Assembly: GCA_946479035.1 (NCBI GenBank)
Contig: CAMLDW010000022.1
Span: 1 to 41,188, forward strand
Reading direction: 5' to 3'
Length of the DNA: 41,188 bases
Origin: an uncultured Chthonomonadaceae bacterium
GTDB taxonomy: Bacteria > Armatimonadota > Fimbriimonadia > Fimbriimonadales > Fimbriimonadaceae
The translations under genes and the position numbers were made by a program. Below the pieces are notes generated by a model. It did not search any database and had not been told where the DNA came from. It was given only the letters and a program-made list of their open reading frames with translations. How positions within the stretch are numbered: position 1 is the first letter of the stretch; every line of letters starts with the position of its first letter. Below, piece by piece: positions 14,350 to 23,309 of the stretch.

Positions 14350-16698
14350 CTACTCTTCTTCAGCTTGAGTGACCTTCCACTCGTGGATTCCGCTCGCCCA
14401 ATTCGGCTTCTGCTGGACGACGACCCTAAGCGCGGTTGTCGTGACCGGATCGAAGCTGGCCTTGCACCACTTGTCGAGCAGGACCGGAGCTGAGTCGAGC
14501 TTCACGTCCTGCCACTTGCCACTTATTAGCGCTTGCAGCTTCCAGGACTGCGGGAGACGGCACTCGCCCCGTCCCGTGTCGTCGAAGAAGTAGAGCTCGA
14601 CGCCTTTCGCCCTTATCGGTTTGTCCCAGGCGTACTGGATCCACTCTTCGCCGCCTTTGTGCGGCCACCAGTGCGCGAGGGCGCGCGGCTGTTCGCCGCT
14701 GGAGGCCGGCTCGACACCGTCGTTGATCCCCCACGGCTGTGCGTTGCCGGAGACAAAGCTCATGGAGACCTTGGCCTTGGCAGCGACGGTCAGAATACGT
14801 GCCGGCGGTTGCACAGTCGGAACCCAGACCGTCATTTTCCCGCGGCCGCGGTTGCACCAAAACCCGTACGGGACGAACGTGGCCGATATGGTCTGAACGG
14901 ACTGGATCGGTTGGTAGAGCGTACGGTCCCACTCGGCAGACTGGCGGACTTGCGCCTGTGTGCGGACGACGACGACGCCGTTGAGAAGCTCGGGCCTGTA
15001 CTCGGTCTGGAAGCTTGCTCCGGGTTGGACGATGAGGTCGTCGACCTGGGTCTTGTTGTCGATCTGTTCGGCACAGTAGACGATCGGCCCACGCTGGATT
15101 GCTGCGAAGTTCAGGTCATCCTTGACGCTCGGGTGGGCTTGCATCTGCACGACGGGCATTGGCATGACGAGGCGGACGGTGTCGCCCGCCTTCCAGTCGC
15201 GGTCGAGCACGAAGTAGCCTTTGCTGACCGGCGGTTGTGCGACGCCCTTGCCATTGACGCTTATCGTCGCCCCGTTGCACCAGCCAGGGTTTCGCAGGCG
15301 CAGTGAGAACTTGCCGGGCGCCCTCATCTTGAAGTCCACGGCTCCGTCCCAGGGGTAGTCGGTCTTGATGTCCATCGCGGCGTCTTCTTTGCCGACCGAC
15401 GCATGCATCGATCCACCGACATAAAGATTAACGTAGAGCGAATCGCTAGATGATGCGTACACGTAGCCGCCAAGCGACGCGATCGTGCGAAGCACGTTGG
15501 GCGGGCAGCACGCGCAGGAAAACCAAGGCGAGCGCTGGTGGTTTCCCATGCTGGCGAGCGGGTTGACGTAGAAGAAGCTCTTGCCGTCGAGCGAGACGCC
15601 GCTGATAACTCCGTTGTAGAGCGCTTTTTCAACCGCGTCCATGTACTTGGCGTCGCCATAGAGGAGCGCCATGCGCTCGCCCCAGAGCGCCATCGCCACG
15701 GAAGCGCAGGTCTCTTGGTAGGCGGTGAGGTTGGGCAGGTCGTAGTCGACAGTGAAGCCTTCGTTTGAGTTGCTGGGGCCGATCCCGCCTGTGATGTAGA
15801 CGCGCCGCTCTGTTGCGCTGCGCCAGACACGGTCGAGCATCTTGAGGAGGCCCGGGTCGCCGGTCTCCCTCGCGACGTCGGCTGCGCCAGACATGAGATA
15901 GGCGGCGCGCACGGCGTGGCCCTTGATCTCCGTATGGTCGCGGATTGGCACGTCGTCGAGCCAGTAGGTGCCGTCGTAGCGGTCTTCCGGCGTGCTGTGC
16001 TCCATCGCGAAGAAGTGCGAGCCGCGAGTCTCGATCAGCTTTTGGCTGAGTAGGAACCACTTCTGGTCCCTTGTGACCTTCCAGAGCTTGACGAGGGCAA
16101 GCTCGAGCTCCGGGTGACCGGGATAGCCGAGCTGCCTGCCCGGGCCGTAGCGCTCGTTGATGAGCTCGGCGCACTTGAGCGCGACGTCTAGGAAGTTGCG
16201 CTTGCCGGTGGCCTGAAAGTGCGCGACGGCGGCCTCGATCATGTGCCCTGCGCAATAGAGCTCGTGCTGGTCGCGGAGGTTTGAGAACGGTTGGTCTGGC
16301 TTTGTGACCTCGACGAAGGTATCGACGTAACCGTTCTCGCGCTGGGCGGACGCGATCAGCGCGATCAACTGGTCCATTTTCTTGTCGAGCGCTGGGTCCG
16401 GGTGGCTCGCGAGCGTATAGGCGATCCCCTCCATGACTTTGTACATGTCGGAGTCGGTGAAGAGCAGGCCGTTGTAGTTCGTGTGCTCGTTGTGCGCGGC
16501 GAGCTCGTAGTTCTTGAAGTTGCCGGCGTTTTCAAGCATCTGCAAAGAGTGCTGCACGGTGGCTGTGCGGTTGACCTCCTGACGCGGCGTCCAGAATCGG
16601 TCCTTGATGGTGACGTTGGTGAAGGGGACCGCCTCTAGCTTGGCGAACTGCTGCTGGCCCGGTTCCGCGAGGATTGCGAAGGCGAGGAGGGTGGTCAT
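14350..16698 (-). CDS. GH127 beta-L-arabinofuranosidase with a C-terminal carbohydrate-binding-like domain
   Basis: A 782-residue enzyme of the GH127 (formerly DUF1680) family, which removes beta-L-arabinofuranose. The catalytic set known from Bifidobacterium HypBA1 is present: acid/base Glu313, then exactly 16 residues on the zinc ligands Glu329 and Cys331 (QETC), and Cys397-Cys398 in CACCPPN, the first being the nucleophile. An alpha/alpha barrel fills about 30-420, then beta domains, and residues from about 640 form a discoidin/F5-8C-like module (GGEEWIQYAWDKPIRAKGVE). The ATG at 16698 follows a TATATT box by 14 bases with no Shine-Dalgarno; a GTG at 16722 is an alternative. The N-terminus MTTLLAFAILAEPG is a very short possible signal. 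First gene of the importer operon. Confidence 0.9.
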   Translation of the reverse strand: MTTLLAFAILAEPGQQQFAKLEAVPFTNVTIKDRFWTPRQEVNRTATVQHSLQMLENAGNFKNYELAAHNEHTNYNGLLFTDSDMYKVMEGIAYTLASHPDPALDKKMDQLIALIASAQRENGYVDTFVEVTKPDQPFSNLRDQHELYCAGHMIEAAVAHFQATGKRNFLDVALKCAELINERYGPGRQLGYPGHPELELALVKLWKVTRDQKWFLLSQKLIETRGSHFFAMEHSTPEDRYDGTYWLDDVPIRDHTEIKGHAVRAAYLMSGAADVARETGDPGLLKMLDRVWRSATERRVYITGGIGPSNSNEGFTVDYDLPNLTAYQETCASVAMALWGERMALLYGDAKYMDAVEKALYNGVISGVSLDGKSFFYVNPLASMGNHQRSPWFSCACCPPNVLRTIASLGGYVYASSSDSLYVNLYVGGSMHASVGKEDAAMDIKTDYPWDGAVDFKMRAPGKFSLRLRNPGWCNGATISVNGKGVAQPPVSKGYFVLDRDWKAGDTVRLVMPMPVVQMQAHPSVKDDLNFAAIQRGPIVYCAEQIDNKTQVDDLIVQPGASFQTEYRPELLNGVVVVRTQAQVRQSAEWDRTLYQPIQSVQTISATFVPYGFWCNRGRGKMTVWVPTVQPPARILTVAAKAKVSMSFVSGNAQPWGINDGVEPASSGEQPRALAHWWPHKGGEEWIQYAWDKPIRAKGVELYFFDDTGRGECRLPQSWKLQALISGKWQDVKLDSAPVLLDKWCKASFDPVTTTALRVVVQQKPNWASGIHEWKVTQAEEE

Positions 16699-16807
16699 GG
16701 GGACGTGTTTTGAATATAGCACGGGGGAAAGTTCGGGGTCGCCCGGACTCAGACATTTCGGAGCGGATCGAAGAAACCCAGACTCACGGTAACCTCGCCC
16801 AGCAACC
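16699..16807. promoter_or_regulatory. Divergent promoter region of the two arabinose operons
   Basis: These 109 bases separate GH127 (minus) from the isomerase (plus) and must hold both promoters. On the minus strand TATATT lies at 16713-16718. On the plus strand TAACCT lies at 16790-16795, twelve bases before the isomerase ATG. CGTG...CACG flanks the TATATT box (16704-16723) and could be part of an operator, but no long palindrome is present and no regulator gene is in the locus. Confidence 0.5.
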
Positions 16808-18214
16808 ATGAGAAAGACGACTTTGGGCGTGATCGTCGGGAACAGGGGGTTCTTCCCATCGCACCTTTGCGAGGCCGGGCGCAAGCAGATCCTCCAGGTT
16901 CTAAAGGAGGAGGGCTTCGGAGTGGTCGTACTCCCCGAGAAGGCGCGCCAGTTCGGGTCCGTCGAGTCGCTGGCCGACGCACGCGCGTGCGCAGAGCTTT
17001 TCAAGAGTCAGGCGGCCCATATCGACGGCGTGCTCGTGACTCTGCCGAACTTCGGGGACGAGCGCGCGGTGGCGAACACGCTGCGCTTTTCCGGGCTGAA
17101 CGTGCCCGTGCTGGTACACGCGTTCGGCGACGAGTCCAAGCGAATGACGATCAAGGACCGGCGCGATTCGTTCTGCGGAAAAATGTCGGTGTGCAACAAC
17201 CTCAAGCAGTACGGGATCCCGTTCTCCTTGACCAGCCTGCACACAGTGAGTCCTGTGTCTGAGTCGTTCCGTCAGGACCTGCGGCAGTTTGCGGCGACGT
17301 GCCGCGTAGTGCGCGGCCTGCGCGGCGCGCGGCTCGGGGCGATCGGTGCGCGGCCGACGGCGTTCAATACGGTCCGGTTCAGCGAGAAGCTGCTGGAACG
17401 GAGCGGGATCAGCGTCGATACGCTCGACCTATTCGAGCTGATGGGCTGGGCGAACAAGCTCTCTTCGACCGACAAGAGCGTCAAGAAGAAGCTCGAGCAG
17501 ATCAAGGGGTACACGTCGGTGAAAGGGATCCCGGCCGGGAGCCTGGACAAAATGGCGCGGCTGGGCTGCGCCATCGACAAGTGGTGCAAGGAGGCGCAGC
17601 TCGATGCGACGGCGATACAGTGCTGGACCGCGATGGAGGAGTTCTACGGCGTGGTGCCGTGCACTCTCATGTCGATGATGTCGAACAGCCTGATGGCGAG
17701 CGCGTGCGAGACCGACATCGCCGGCACCGTTTCTATGTACGCGCTTCAGCTCGCAAGCCAGACTCCCTCGGCCCTGCTCGACTGGAACAACAATTACGGC
17801 GAGGACCCGAACAAGTGCGTCGTGTTCCACTGCTCGAACCTGCCGCAAGCTGTGTTCGCGCACCAGAAGATGGACTACCAAGAAATCATCGCAGGAGCGG
17901 TCGGCAAGGAGAACACCTACGGAACGATCGTCGGTCGGATGAAAAAGTCGGAGTTCACCTATTGCCGGGTCTCCACGGACGACTTCAACGGGCGCATCAA
18001 CGCCTATGTGGGCGGTGGCCGGTTGACGAACGACATGCTGAACACCTTCGGCGGATTTGGCGTAGCGGAGGTTCCGCGGCTGCAAGAGCTGCTCCGTTAC
18101 ATCTGCAATAACGGGTTTGAGCACCACGTCGCGTTCAACCTCAGTTCGTTCGCGCCGGCAGTAGGAGAAGCGTTTGCCAAGTACATGGGTTGGAACACGT
18201 ACGTCCATGCTTAA
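16808..18214 (+). CDS. L-fucose/L-arabinose isomerase family protein
   Basis: A 468-residue cytoplasmic enzyme of the FucI/AraA-like superfamily (COG2407 type). The context (ribulokinase and ribulose-phosphate epimerase downstream) makes it the L-arabinose to L-ribulose isomerase of this locus, replacing classical AraA. Conserved features include an N-terminal Rossmann-like half (LVTLPNFGDERAVANTL, PVLVHAFG), the active-site part AIQCWTAMEEFYGVVPC, ACETDIAGTVSMYAL, LLDWNNNYGEDPNKCVVFHC and a C-terminal domain. Metal ligands are expected from the Glu, Asp and His of these motifs. Its TAA lies inside the start of the next gene, an 8-base overlap. Activity on L-fucose instead cannot be excluded from sequence. 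Confidence 0.85.
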   Translation: MRKTTLGVIVGNRGFFPSHLCEAGRKQILQVLKEEGFGVVVLPEKARQFGSVESLADARACAELFKSQAAHIDGVLVTLPNFGDERAVANTLRFSGLNVPVLVHAFGDESKRMTIKDRRDSFCGKMSVCNNLKQYGIPFSLTSLHTVSPVSESFRQDLRQFAATCRVVRGLRGARLGAIGARPTAFNTVRFSEKLLERSGISVDTLDLFELMGWANKLSSTDKSVKKKLEQIKGYTSVKGIPAGSLDKMARLGCAIDKWCKEAQLDATAIQCWTAMEEFYGVVPCTLMSMMSNSLMASACETDIAGTVSMYALQLASQTPSALLDWNNNYGEDPNKCVVFHCSNLPQAVFAHQKMDYQEIIAGAVGKENTYGTIVGRMKKSEFTYCRVSTDDFNGRINAYVGGGRLTNDMLNTFGGFGVAEVPRLQELLRYICNNGFEHHVAFNLSSFAPAVGEAFAKYMGWNTYVHA

Positions 18215-20972
18215 GCTCTTGCTGCTGATCGTTGCGGGGCCGGTGACGACTCCTCCGCAGCCCTGGGCCCTGAGCTTTGCCGCGCCGCCGCGGATGCCGT
18301 TCGTCGGTGACGTCGACGGTGACGGGCTCGCCGACCTCGCGCTGGTCTATCCGCCGGGCGGGAGCATAATCGACGTCGACCTTTCCGTGGACGGGCAGAA
18401 GACGGGCGGCGGCATCCAGGCGCTCAGTTCCTGGGGAAAGGACTGCCAGGCGGCGCTTTGCGGCCAGTTCGATACTGTCGCAGGCGCAGACGTCTTGGGC
18501 ATCTTCGGCGGGCGAGAGCTGCGCGTGGCCGGCTCGTACAAGGATCGGCGCTTTGTCGACGAGGGGGTCTGGTGCACCCTGCCCTCGTCGCTCGATGCGC
18601 CGGCGATTGCGTTGATCGATGGCGGCGCTACTGTGCTGGCGTTCTCTACTAAGAGTGGAGCGGCGTTCTTGGTCGACCAGAACACGAAGGCAGTCTCGGT
18701 GGCCAATGTGCCAGTAGGAGCGGTCTGGATCGGCGACACGGGCGCCCAACTGGCGATGCAGGACGGCGCCGGCGCGCTGTCATGGCTTTCGCGGAACGGA
18801 TTTGCGAAGGGGGATGCGATCGGATCGGAGCGCACGGGGTCGCGCCCTGCTGCGACGAACGGGATGTTGGCGTTTGGAGACACGCTTTGGACCCCGCACG
18901 GAACGACAAAGCTCGCGTCCGACGGACTGCCGGAGGCGGACGCCGTGCGCGCGTTCGGCGACGTGGACGGCGACGGTGACCAGGACTTGGTGGACTTTCG
19001 GTTCGGCAGCGAGATGCACACGGCCTATCAGGTGTTCCTGAGGCGCACGGTTTCGCCCGGCGAGATCGATCCGGACCACGACGGGCTGACGAACCTCATG
19101 GAAAAAGTGCTCGGGACGGACCCGTTGAACCCGGACACGGACAACGACGGGCTCCTCGACGGCTGGGAGATCGATGGTTTCCGCGGCCTCGACCTGCGAG
19201 CGCTCGGCTGCGACCCGCGGCACATGGACACGGTCTGCCTGGTGTCGCGCTTTTCGGGCGTTGCGCAGGAGACTCTGCAAAAGGGCATGGATCGTGTGAT
19301 TCAGTTTTACAAGGGCTTGAAGTTCGCGAACCCCGACGGGACGGACGGGCTCACTTTCCACCCGGTCTACGTGGACGAGGTCGCGGAGGCCGACCAGAAG
19401 AACAGTTGGCAGACTAACCGCGCGAAGTTCCTGCCACCACAGTGGCGCGGGGTCGTGCACTGGATGCAGGTGACCCCCGGCGGCGGTGGCCAGGCAGACG
19501 AGCTTGGAGACGGAGGGTCGGTCGGACAGAACGCGCTGTGGGCGGTCTTCGTGCACGAGTTCGGGCATCAGATGGGTCTGAACCACGAAGGGTTTTGGCC
19601 GAACTCTCTCTGCCCCACATACACTAGCCTCATGAACTACGCCTACAGCTACTCCCTCGAGGACGATGGGAACAAGATCCACTACAGCGACGGCAAGCTC
19701 GCCGGCTACGTCCTGCGCGAGACGGACCTGGATGAGACGATCCCCTTCCCATACGACGAGGTGAAGTTCCTGGAAAGAGGGCCGTACAGGTTCCGGCTAA
19801 AGCCGAACGGCGACACGACCCTCATCGATTGGAACTGGAACGGCGTCTTTGGAGAGAAACACATCCGCGCCGACATCAACTACTCGTACTCGACGAACGC
19901 TGGCGCGCGCGACGATGCGGGAAGGACTATGACCTCGCCTTGGCTCTTCGTGCACGATGGAAAGGCGTTCGTGCTCTTCGGGCGGCACGACCTCCCCAAG
20001 GACCCGAAGATCGACCCCACGACCGGGCCCGACCGCCCGTCGCGACTGATGCTGCGCCGGTTGCAAGAGCCGAGAAAGTGGGACGAGCCTTGGACCATCG
20101 AAAAGGACGGGCTTGTGGGCGACCCGGTGGGAGCGAGCATCGGCGGAAAGGTCGCGCTCTTCTACCAGACGACCGCGGGGGTGGCCATGCGCATGTTCGC
20201 GGTGTCGGAAGCGGGGCCGGCCGACTCGCAGCCAGTCATCGTCGACAAGGACTCGACGCTCGTCCCGACGGTTGGAACTTACATGAATCAGGCGTACCTG
20301 TTCCTGACCAATCCGGCCGATGGAAAGGTCCAGTACCGACCTGTCGCTGCGGACGGGACGCTGGGGACGGTGCGGACGCTCGCTGAGACGAGCGACGATC
20401 CTGTAGGGATGTGCGAGGACAAGGTCGCAGGAGAGGCGGTCATCGCGATGGCGCACAAGCAGGGCGACAAGCGCAACCGGTGGAAGGTGCACCGCTTCAT
20501 CTTGAAGGACGGCGCGTTTGACGAGGTTTCTTCTGAGTGGGTAAGCGGCGAGGGAGGCGGCAGCGCGGGAAGCGGGCGACTGACGGTGCTGTTTGACTCG
20601 AGCCAGAACGCGGGCCCCGCCGGCCGAATCTACCTCTATGGCAGGGGGCTGACGAGCGCGCAGACACCGTGGTCGTGCACCTACGTCGCGATGCAGATCG
20701 CGGACAAGAGCGTGAACGGGGGATGGCTGGTCAAGAGGTTCTATGACGAATGGACGCAGAGCCGTTCGGCGCCTGCGGCAGCGTGGTTCGGAGGCGACGT
20801 CATCTGGGCGTACCGGTGGGTAGACGGCGGCCAGGGCGCCTCGGACAACGTGCTCCACGTCGGTTACCGCGCGCTGGGGATCGAAGACACGCCGATGGGC
20901 GACCACGACGACATCGGGTTCATCACCAAGTTCGGTATCCGGAACTCCCTGATCAGCCTCGGGCGGGGCTGA
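18207..20972 (+). CDS. Secreted metzincin-like zinc protease with FG-GAP and calcium-binding repeats
   Basis: A 921-residue protein. ATG 18207 is chosen because it opens a short signal peptide (MLKLLLLIVAGPVTTPP). Next come FG-GAP/VCBS-like Asp-rich motifs (FVGDVDGDGLADLAL at 32-46; GDVDGDGDQDLVDF near 252), a thrombospondin type 3-like calcium segment near 287-327 (DPDHDGLTNL, NPDTDNDGLLDGWE), and a zinc site HEFGHQMGLNH with ligands His450, His454, His460 and catalytic Glu451. Met476 in SLMNY is a good Met-turn, so it is metzincin-like. The remaining 400 residues are beta-rich, possibly a propeller. It overlaps the isomerase gene by 8 bases and is followed by araB, so it is inside a sugar operon. 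Its substrate is unknown; cell-wall or plant glycoprotein is a guess. Confidence 0.8.
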   Translation: MLKLLLLIVAGPVTTPPQPWALSFAAPPRMPFVGDVDGDGLADLALVYPPGGSIIDVDLSVDGQKTGGGIQALSSWGKDCQAALCGQFDTVAGADVLGIFGGRELRVAGSYKDRRFVDEGVWCTLPSSLDAPAIALIDGGATVLAFSTKSGAAFLVDQNTKAVSVANVPVGAVWIGDTGAQLAMQDGAGALSWLSRNGFAKGDAIGSERTGSRPAATNGMLAFGDTLWTPHGTTKLASDGLPEADAVRAFGDVDGDGDQDLVDFRFGSEMHTAYQVFLRRTVSPGEIDPDHDGLTNLMEKVLGTDPLNPDTDNDGLLDGWEIDGFRGLDLRALGCDPRHMDTVCLVSRFSGVAQETLQKGMDRVIQFYKGLKFANPDGTDGLTFHPVYVDEVAEADQKNSWQTNRAKFLPPQWRGVVHWMQVTPGGGGQADELGDGGSVGQNALWAVFVHEFGHQMGLNHEGFWPNSLCPTYTSLMNYAYSYSLEDDGNKIHYSDGKLAGYVLRETDLDETIPFPYDEVKFLERGPYRFRLKPNGDTTLIDWNWNGVFGEKHIRADINYSYSTNAGARDDAGRTMTSPWLFVHDGKAFVLFGRHDLPKDPKIDPTTGPDRPSRLMLRRLQEPRKWDEPWTIEKDGLVGDPVGASIGGKVALFYQTTAGVAMRMFAVSEAGPADSQPVIVDKDSTLVPTVGTYMNQAYLFLTNPADGKVQYRPVAADGTLGTVRTLAETSDDPVGMCEDKVAGEAVIAMAHKQGDKRNRWKVHRFILKDGAFDEVSSEWVSGEGGGSAGSGRLTVLFDSSQNAGPAGRIYLYGRGLTSAQTPWSCTYVAMQIADKSVNGGWLVKRFYDEWTQSRSAPAAAWFGGDVIWAYRWVDGGQGASDNVLHVGYRALGIEDTPMGDHDDIGFITKFGIRNSLISLGRG

Positions 20973-20985
20973 TCGGTTGGTCACA

Positions 20986-22659
20986 ATGCAGCGAGCGATG
21001 GGCGACGGACGAAGGTTCACTCTAGGCCTGGACTACGGCACGAACAGCGTGCGCGCGCTCATCGTGGACGTCGCGAACGGCGAAGAAGTCGGGACATCGG
21101 TTTCGGACTACTCGCGAGGCGATGCAGGCGTGTTCCTGAGCGCCAAAGACCCACATTTGGCGCGCCAGGACCCGCGCGACTACACTGACGGTTTCTTCGC
21201 TAGTGTTTCGGGAGCGCTCTCACAGGCTTCTAGCGCACCAGGCTTCGCGGTCGAAAAGATTGTCGGGATCGGCGTGGACACCACGGGGTCGACGCCGATG
21301 CCGGTGGACGAGCGCGGCGTGCCGCTGGCCCTGTCGCCGGAGTTCGGAGACGACCTCGACGCAAAGGCGTGGCTGTGGAAGGACCACACGTCGTTTGCGG
21401 AAGCGGAGGAGATCACTGCGCTCGCGCGCAAGCGCGGCGAGCCGTATCTGGCAAAGTGCGGCGGGACGTACTCGTCCGAGTGGTTCTGGTCGAAGGCCCT
21501 TCGTTGTGCGCGCGTCGCGCCACGCGTGTTCGGTGCGGCACACTCATGGGTGGAGGCCCAAGACTGCATCCCCGCGTGGCTTTGCGGCATTGCACGAGCC
21601 AGCGAGATGCCGCGCGGCGTTTGTGCGGCGGGGCACAAGGCGATGTACCACACGGACTGGGGCGGGCTGCCTTCCGCTTCGTTCCTCTCAGAGCTCGATC
21701 CGCGCCTCGGAGCGTTGCGCGCGCGGCTCTATGACTGCGCTGTGCCCGCGGGTGAGCGGGCGGGCGGGCTGGACGCAGCGCTAGCCGCGAAGTGCGGGCT
21801 CGTTGCGGGCACGCCGGTCTCAGTCGGCGCCTTCGACGCCCACTTGGGCGCGGTGGGAAGCGGCGTCAAGCCGGGCACGATGGTCAAGATCATCGGGACT
21901 AGCACGTGCGACGTCATGGTGGGTGATGCGAGCACGCCGGATATCCCAGGCGTGTGTGGCGTGGTGCCGGGCTCGGTCATCCCAGGGATGCTGGGCATCG
22001 AGGCGGGCCAGTCTGCGGTCGGAGACCTTTTCAATTGGTGCGCAACAAAGCTCTCGTCCCTCTCGCACGAAGAGCTCAACGCGCTCGGCGCGCAAATGAA
22101 GCCGGGCCAAAGCGGTCTCTTGGCGCTAGACTGGAACAACGGCAACAGGACGATCTTGGTCGATCCGTTGCTCACCGGCCTGCTGGTCGGGCAGACTCTT
22201 CACACGACGCCGGCGGAGGTCTATCGCACGCTGGTCGAGGCGACGGCGTTCGGAGCGCGCAGGATCGTAGAGCGAATTCGAGAGTACGGCGTGCTCCTGG
22301 ACGAGATCGTGATGTGCGGCGGAATCGCCGAGAAGAGCCCCTTGACGATGCAGATCTACGCCGACGTGTGCGGAATACCGATGAAGACGAGCCGGTCTGC
22401 GCAGGCGTGCGCGCTCGGCGCCGCTGTCTGCGGTGCGGTCGTCGGAGGGGCGCACAAGGATTTTCTCGCCGCCATCGGCGCGATGACGGGAGTGAAAGAC
22501 GAGGTGTATTCTCCTGACCCTGCGGCGGCGATAGTTTACGAACGGCTCTACAGGCTCTATCTCCAGTTGCACGACGGGTTCGGTGTCGCGGGAACGAAGT
22601 CCGAAATGTCCAACGTCATGAAGGAGCTATTGAGGATCCGCCGGGAGGCCGTTTCGTGA
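20986..22659 (+). CDS. araB: Ribulokinase
   Basis: A 557-residue FGGY-family sugar kinase that phosphorylates L-ribulose with ATP. The N-terminal FTLGLDYGTNSVRALIVDV motif is the AraB-type phosphate-binding start, followed by IVGIGVDTTGSTPMPVDERG, KLWxDH-like WLWKDHTSFAEA, HSWVEAQDCIPAWLCG and the C-terminal ATP-site motifs MVKIIGTSTCDVMV and DEIVMCGGIAEKSPL. Length agrees with AraB (about 560). Two in-frame ATGs (20986, 20998) and an upstream TTG (20977) are possible starts; none has a clear ribosome binding site, and 20986 is a compromise. It follows the metzincin gene by 13 bases and overlaps araD by GTGA. Confidence 0.93.
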   Translation: MQRAMGDGRRFTLGLDYGTNSVRALIVDVANGEEVGTSVSDYSRGDAGVFLSAKDPHLARQDPRDYTDGFFASVSGALSQASSAPGFAVEKIVGIGVDTTGSTPMPVDERGVPLALSPEFGDDLDAKAWLWKDHTSFAEAEEITALARKRGEPYLAKCGGTYSSEWFWSKALRCARVAPRVFGAAHSWVEAQDCIPAWLCGIARASEMPRGVCAAGHKAMYHTDWGGLPSASFLSELDPRLGALRARLYDCAVPAGERAGGLDAALAAKCGLVAGTPVSVGAFDAHLGAVGSGVKPGTMVKIIGTSTCDVMVGDASTPDIPGVCGVVPGSVIPGMLGIEAGQSAVGDLFNWCATKLSSLSHEELNALGAQMKPGQSGLLALDWNNGNRTILVDPLLTGLLVGQTLHTTPAEVYRTLVEATAFGARRIVERIREYGVLLDEIVMCGGIAEKSPLTMQIYADVCGIPMKTSRSAQACALGAAVCGAVVGGAHKDFLAAIGAMTGVKDEVYSPDPAAAIVYERLYRLYLQLHDGFGVAGTKSEMSNVMKELLRIRREAVS

Positions 22660-23309
22660 GCGTCACACAGCTGCGCGTCGAGGTGTGCCGGGCGAACCAG
22701 GAGCTTCCGAGAGCAGGGCTCGTCACAGCCCACTCCGGAAACGTCAGCGGCTTTGATCCGGCTTCCGGCGTGGTCGTCATCAAGCCGAGCGGAGTCGATT
22801 ACGCCCTGTTGACGCCGGCCGATCTCGTAGCAGTCAAATTGGAGACAGGCGAGGCCGTGGACTCCGCGATGCGGCCGAGCGTAGACCTTCCCCACCACCT
22901 CTACATCTATCGCCACATGACAGACGTGCGCGGTGTGGTCCACACGCACAGCAATTTCGCCACGGCCTTCGCCGTGTGCCACCGGCGGATCCCGGCGGTG
23001 CTGACTGCGCTCGCAGACGAGTTCGGTGGCGAGGTGCCTTGCGCCCCGTACGTCGACAACGAGGGCGACCACATCGGCGAGGCGATCCTCAAGTACAGAG
23101 GCGAGCGCTCACCGGCCGTGCTACTCGGCAACCACGGCGTGTTCGCGTGGGGCGATTCGCCTGCCTCGGCGCTGAAGGCGGCGGTGATGGTCGAGGACGT
23201 CGCGAAGACGGTCTTTCTGGCGATGCAGATCGGCGAACCGCTTCCCTTGCCTCCCGACGAGATCGAAAAGTGGTGGGACCGGTATCAGAACAGGTACGGG
23301 CAAGAATGA
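22656..23309 (+). CDS. araD: L-ribulose-5-phosphate 4-epimerase
   Basis: A 217-residue class II aldolase-family enzyme that epimerises L-ribulose 5-phosphate to D-xylulose 5-phosphate, linking arabinose to the pentose phosphate pathway. Zinc ligands are seen in VVHTHSN (His96, His98) and GNHGVFAWG (His160), with the substrate-binding SGNVSGFD and IKPSGVDYA loops. The GTG start at 22656 overlaps the araB stop (GTGA) and has GGGAGG eight bases upstream. Its TGA overlaps the start of the next gene (ATGA). The isomerase, kinase and epimerase genes together complete the bacterial arabinose route. Confidence 0.93.
   Translation: MSVTQLRVEVCRANQELPRAGLVTAHSGNVSGFDPASGVVVIKPSGVDYALLTPADLVAVKLETGEAVDSAMRPSVDLPHHLYIYRHMTDVRGVVHTHSNFATAFAVCHRRIPAVLTALADEFGGEVPCAPYVDNEGDHIGEAILKYRGERSPAVLLGNHGVFAWGDSPASALKAAVMVEDVAKTVFLAMQIGEPLPLPPDEIEKWWDRYQNRYGQE

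Noticed and set aside
16699..17004. 102-residue N-terminal extension of GH127
   Set aside because: It would overlap the divergent isomerase gene and its promoter, and has no family similarity.
22976..23305. N-terminal extension of the creatininase-family protein
   Set aside because: It is an out-of-frame shadow of araD. The family starts at the ATG overlapping the araD stop.
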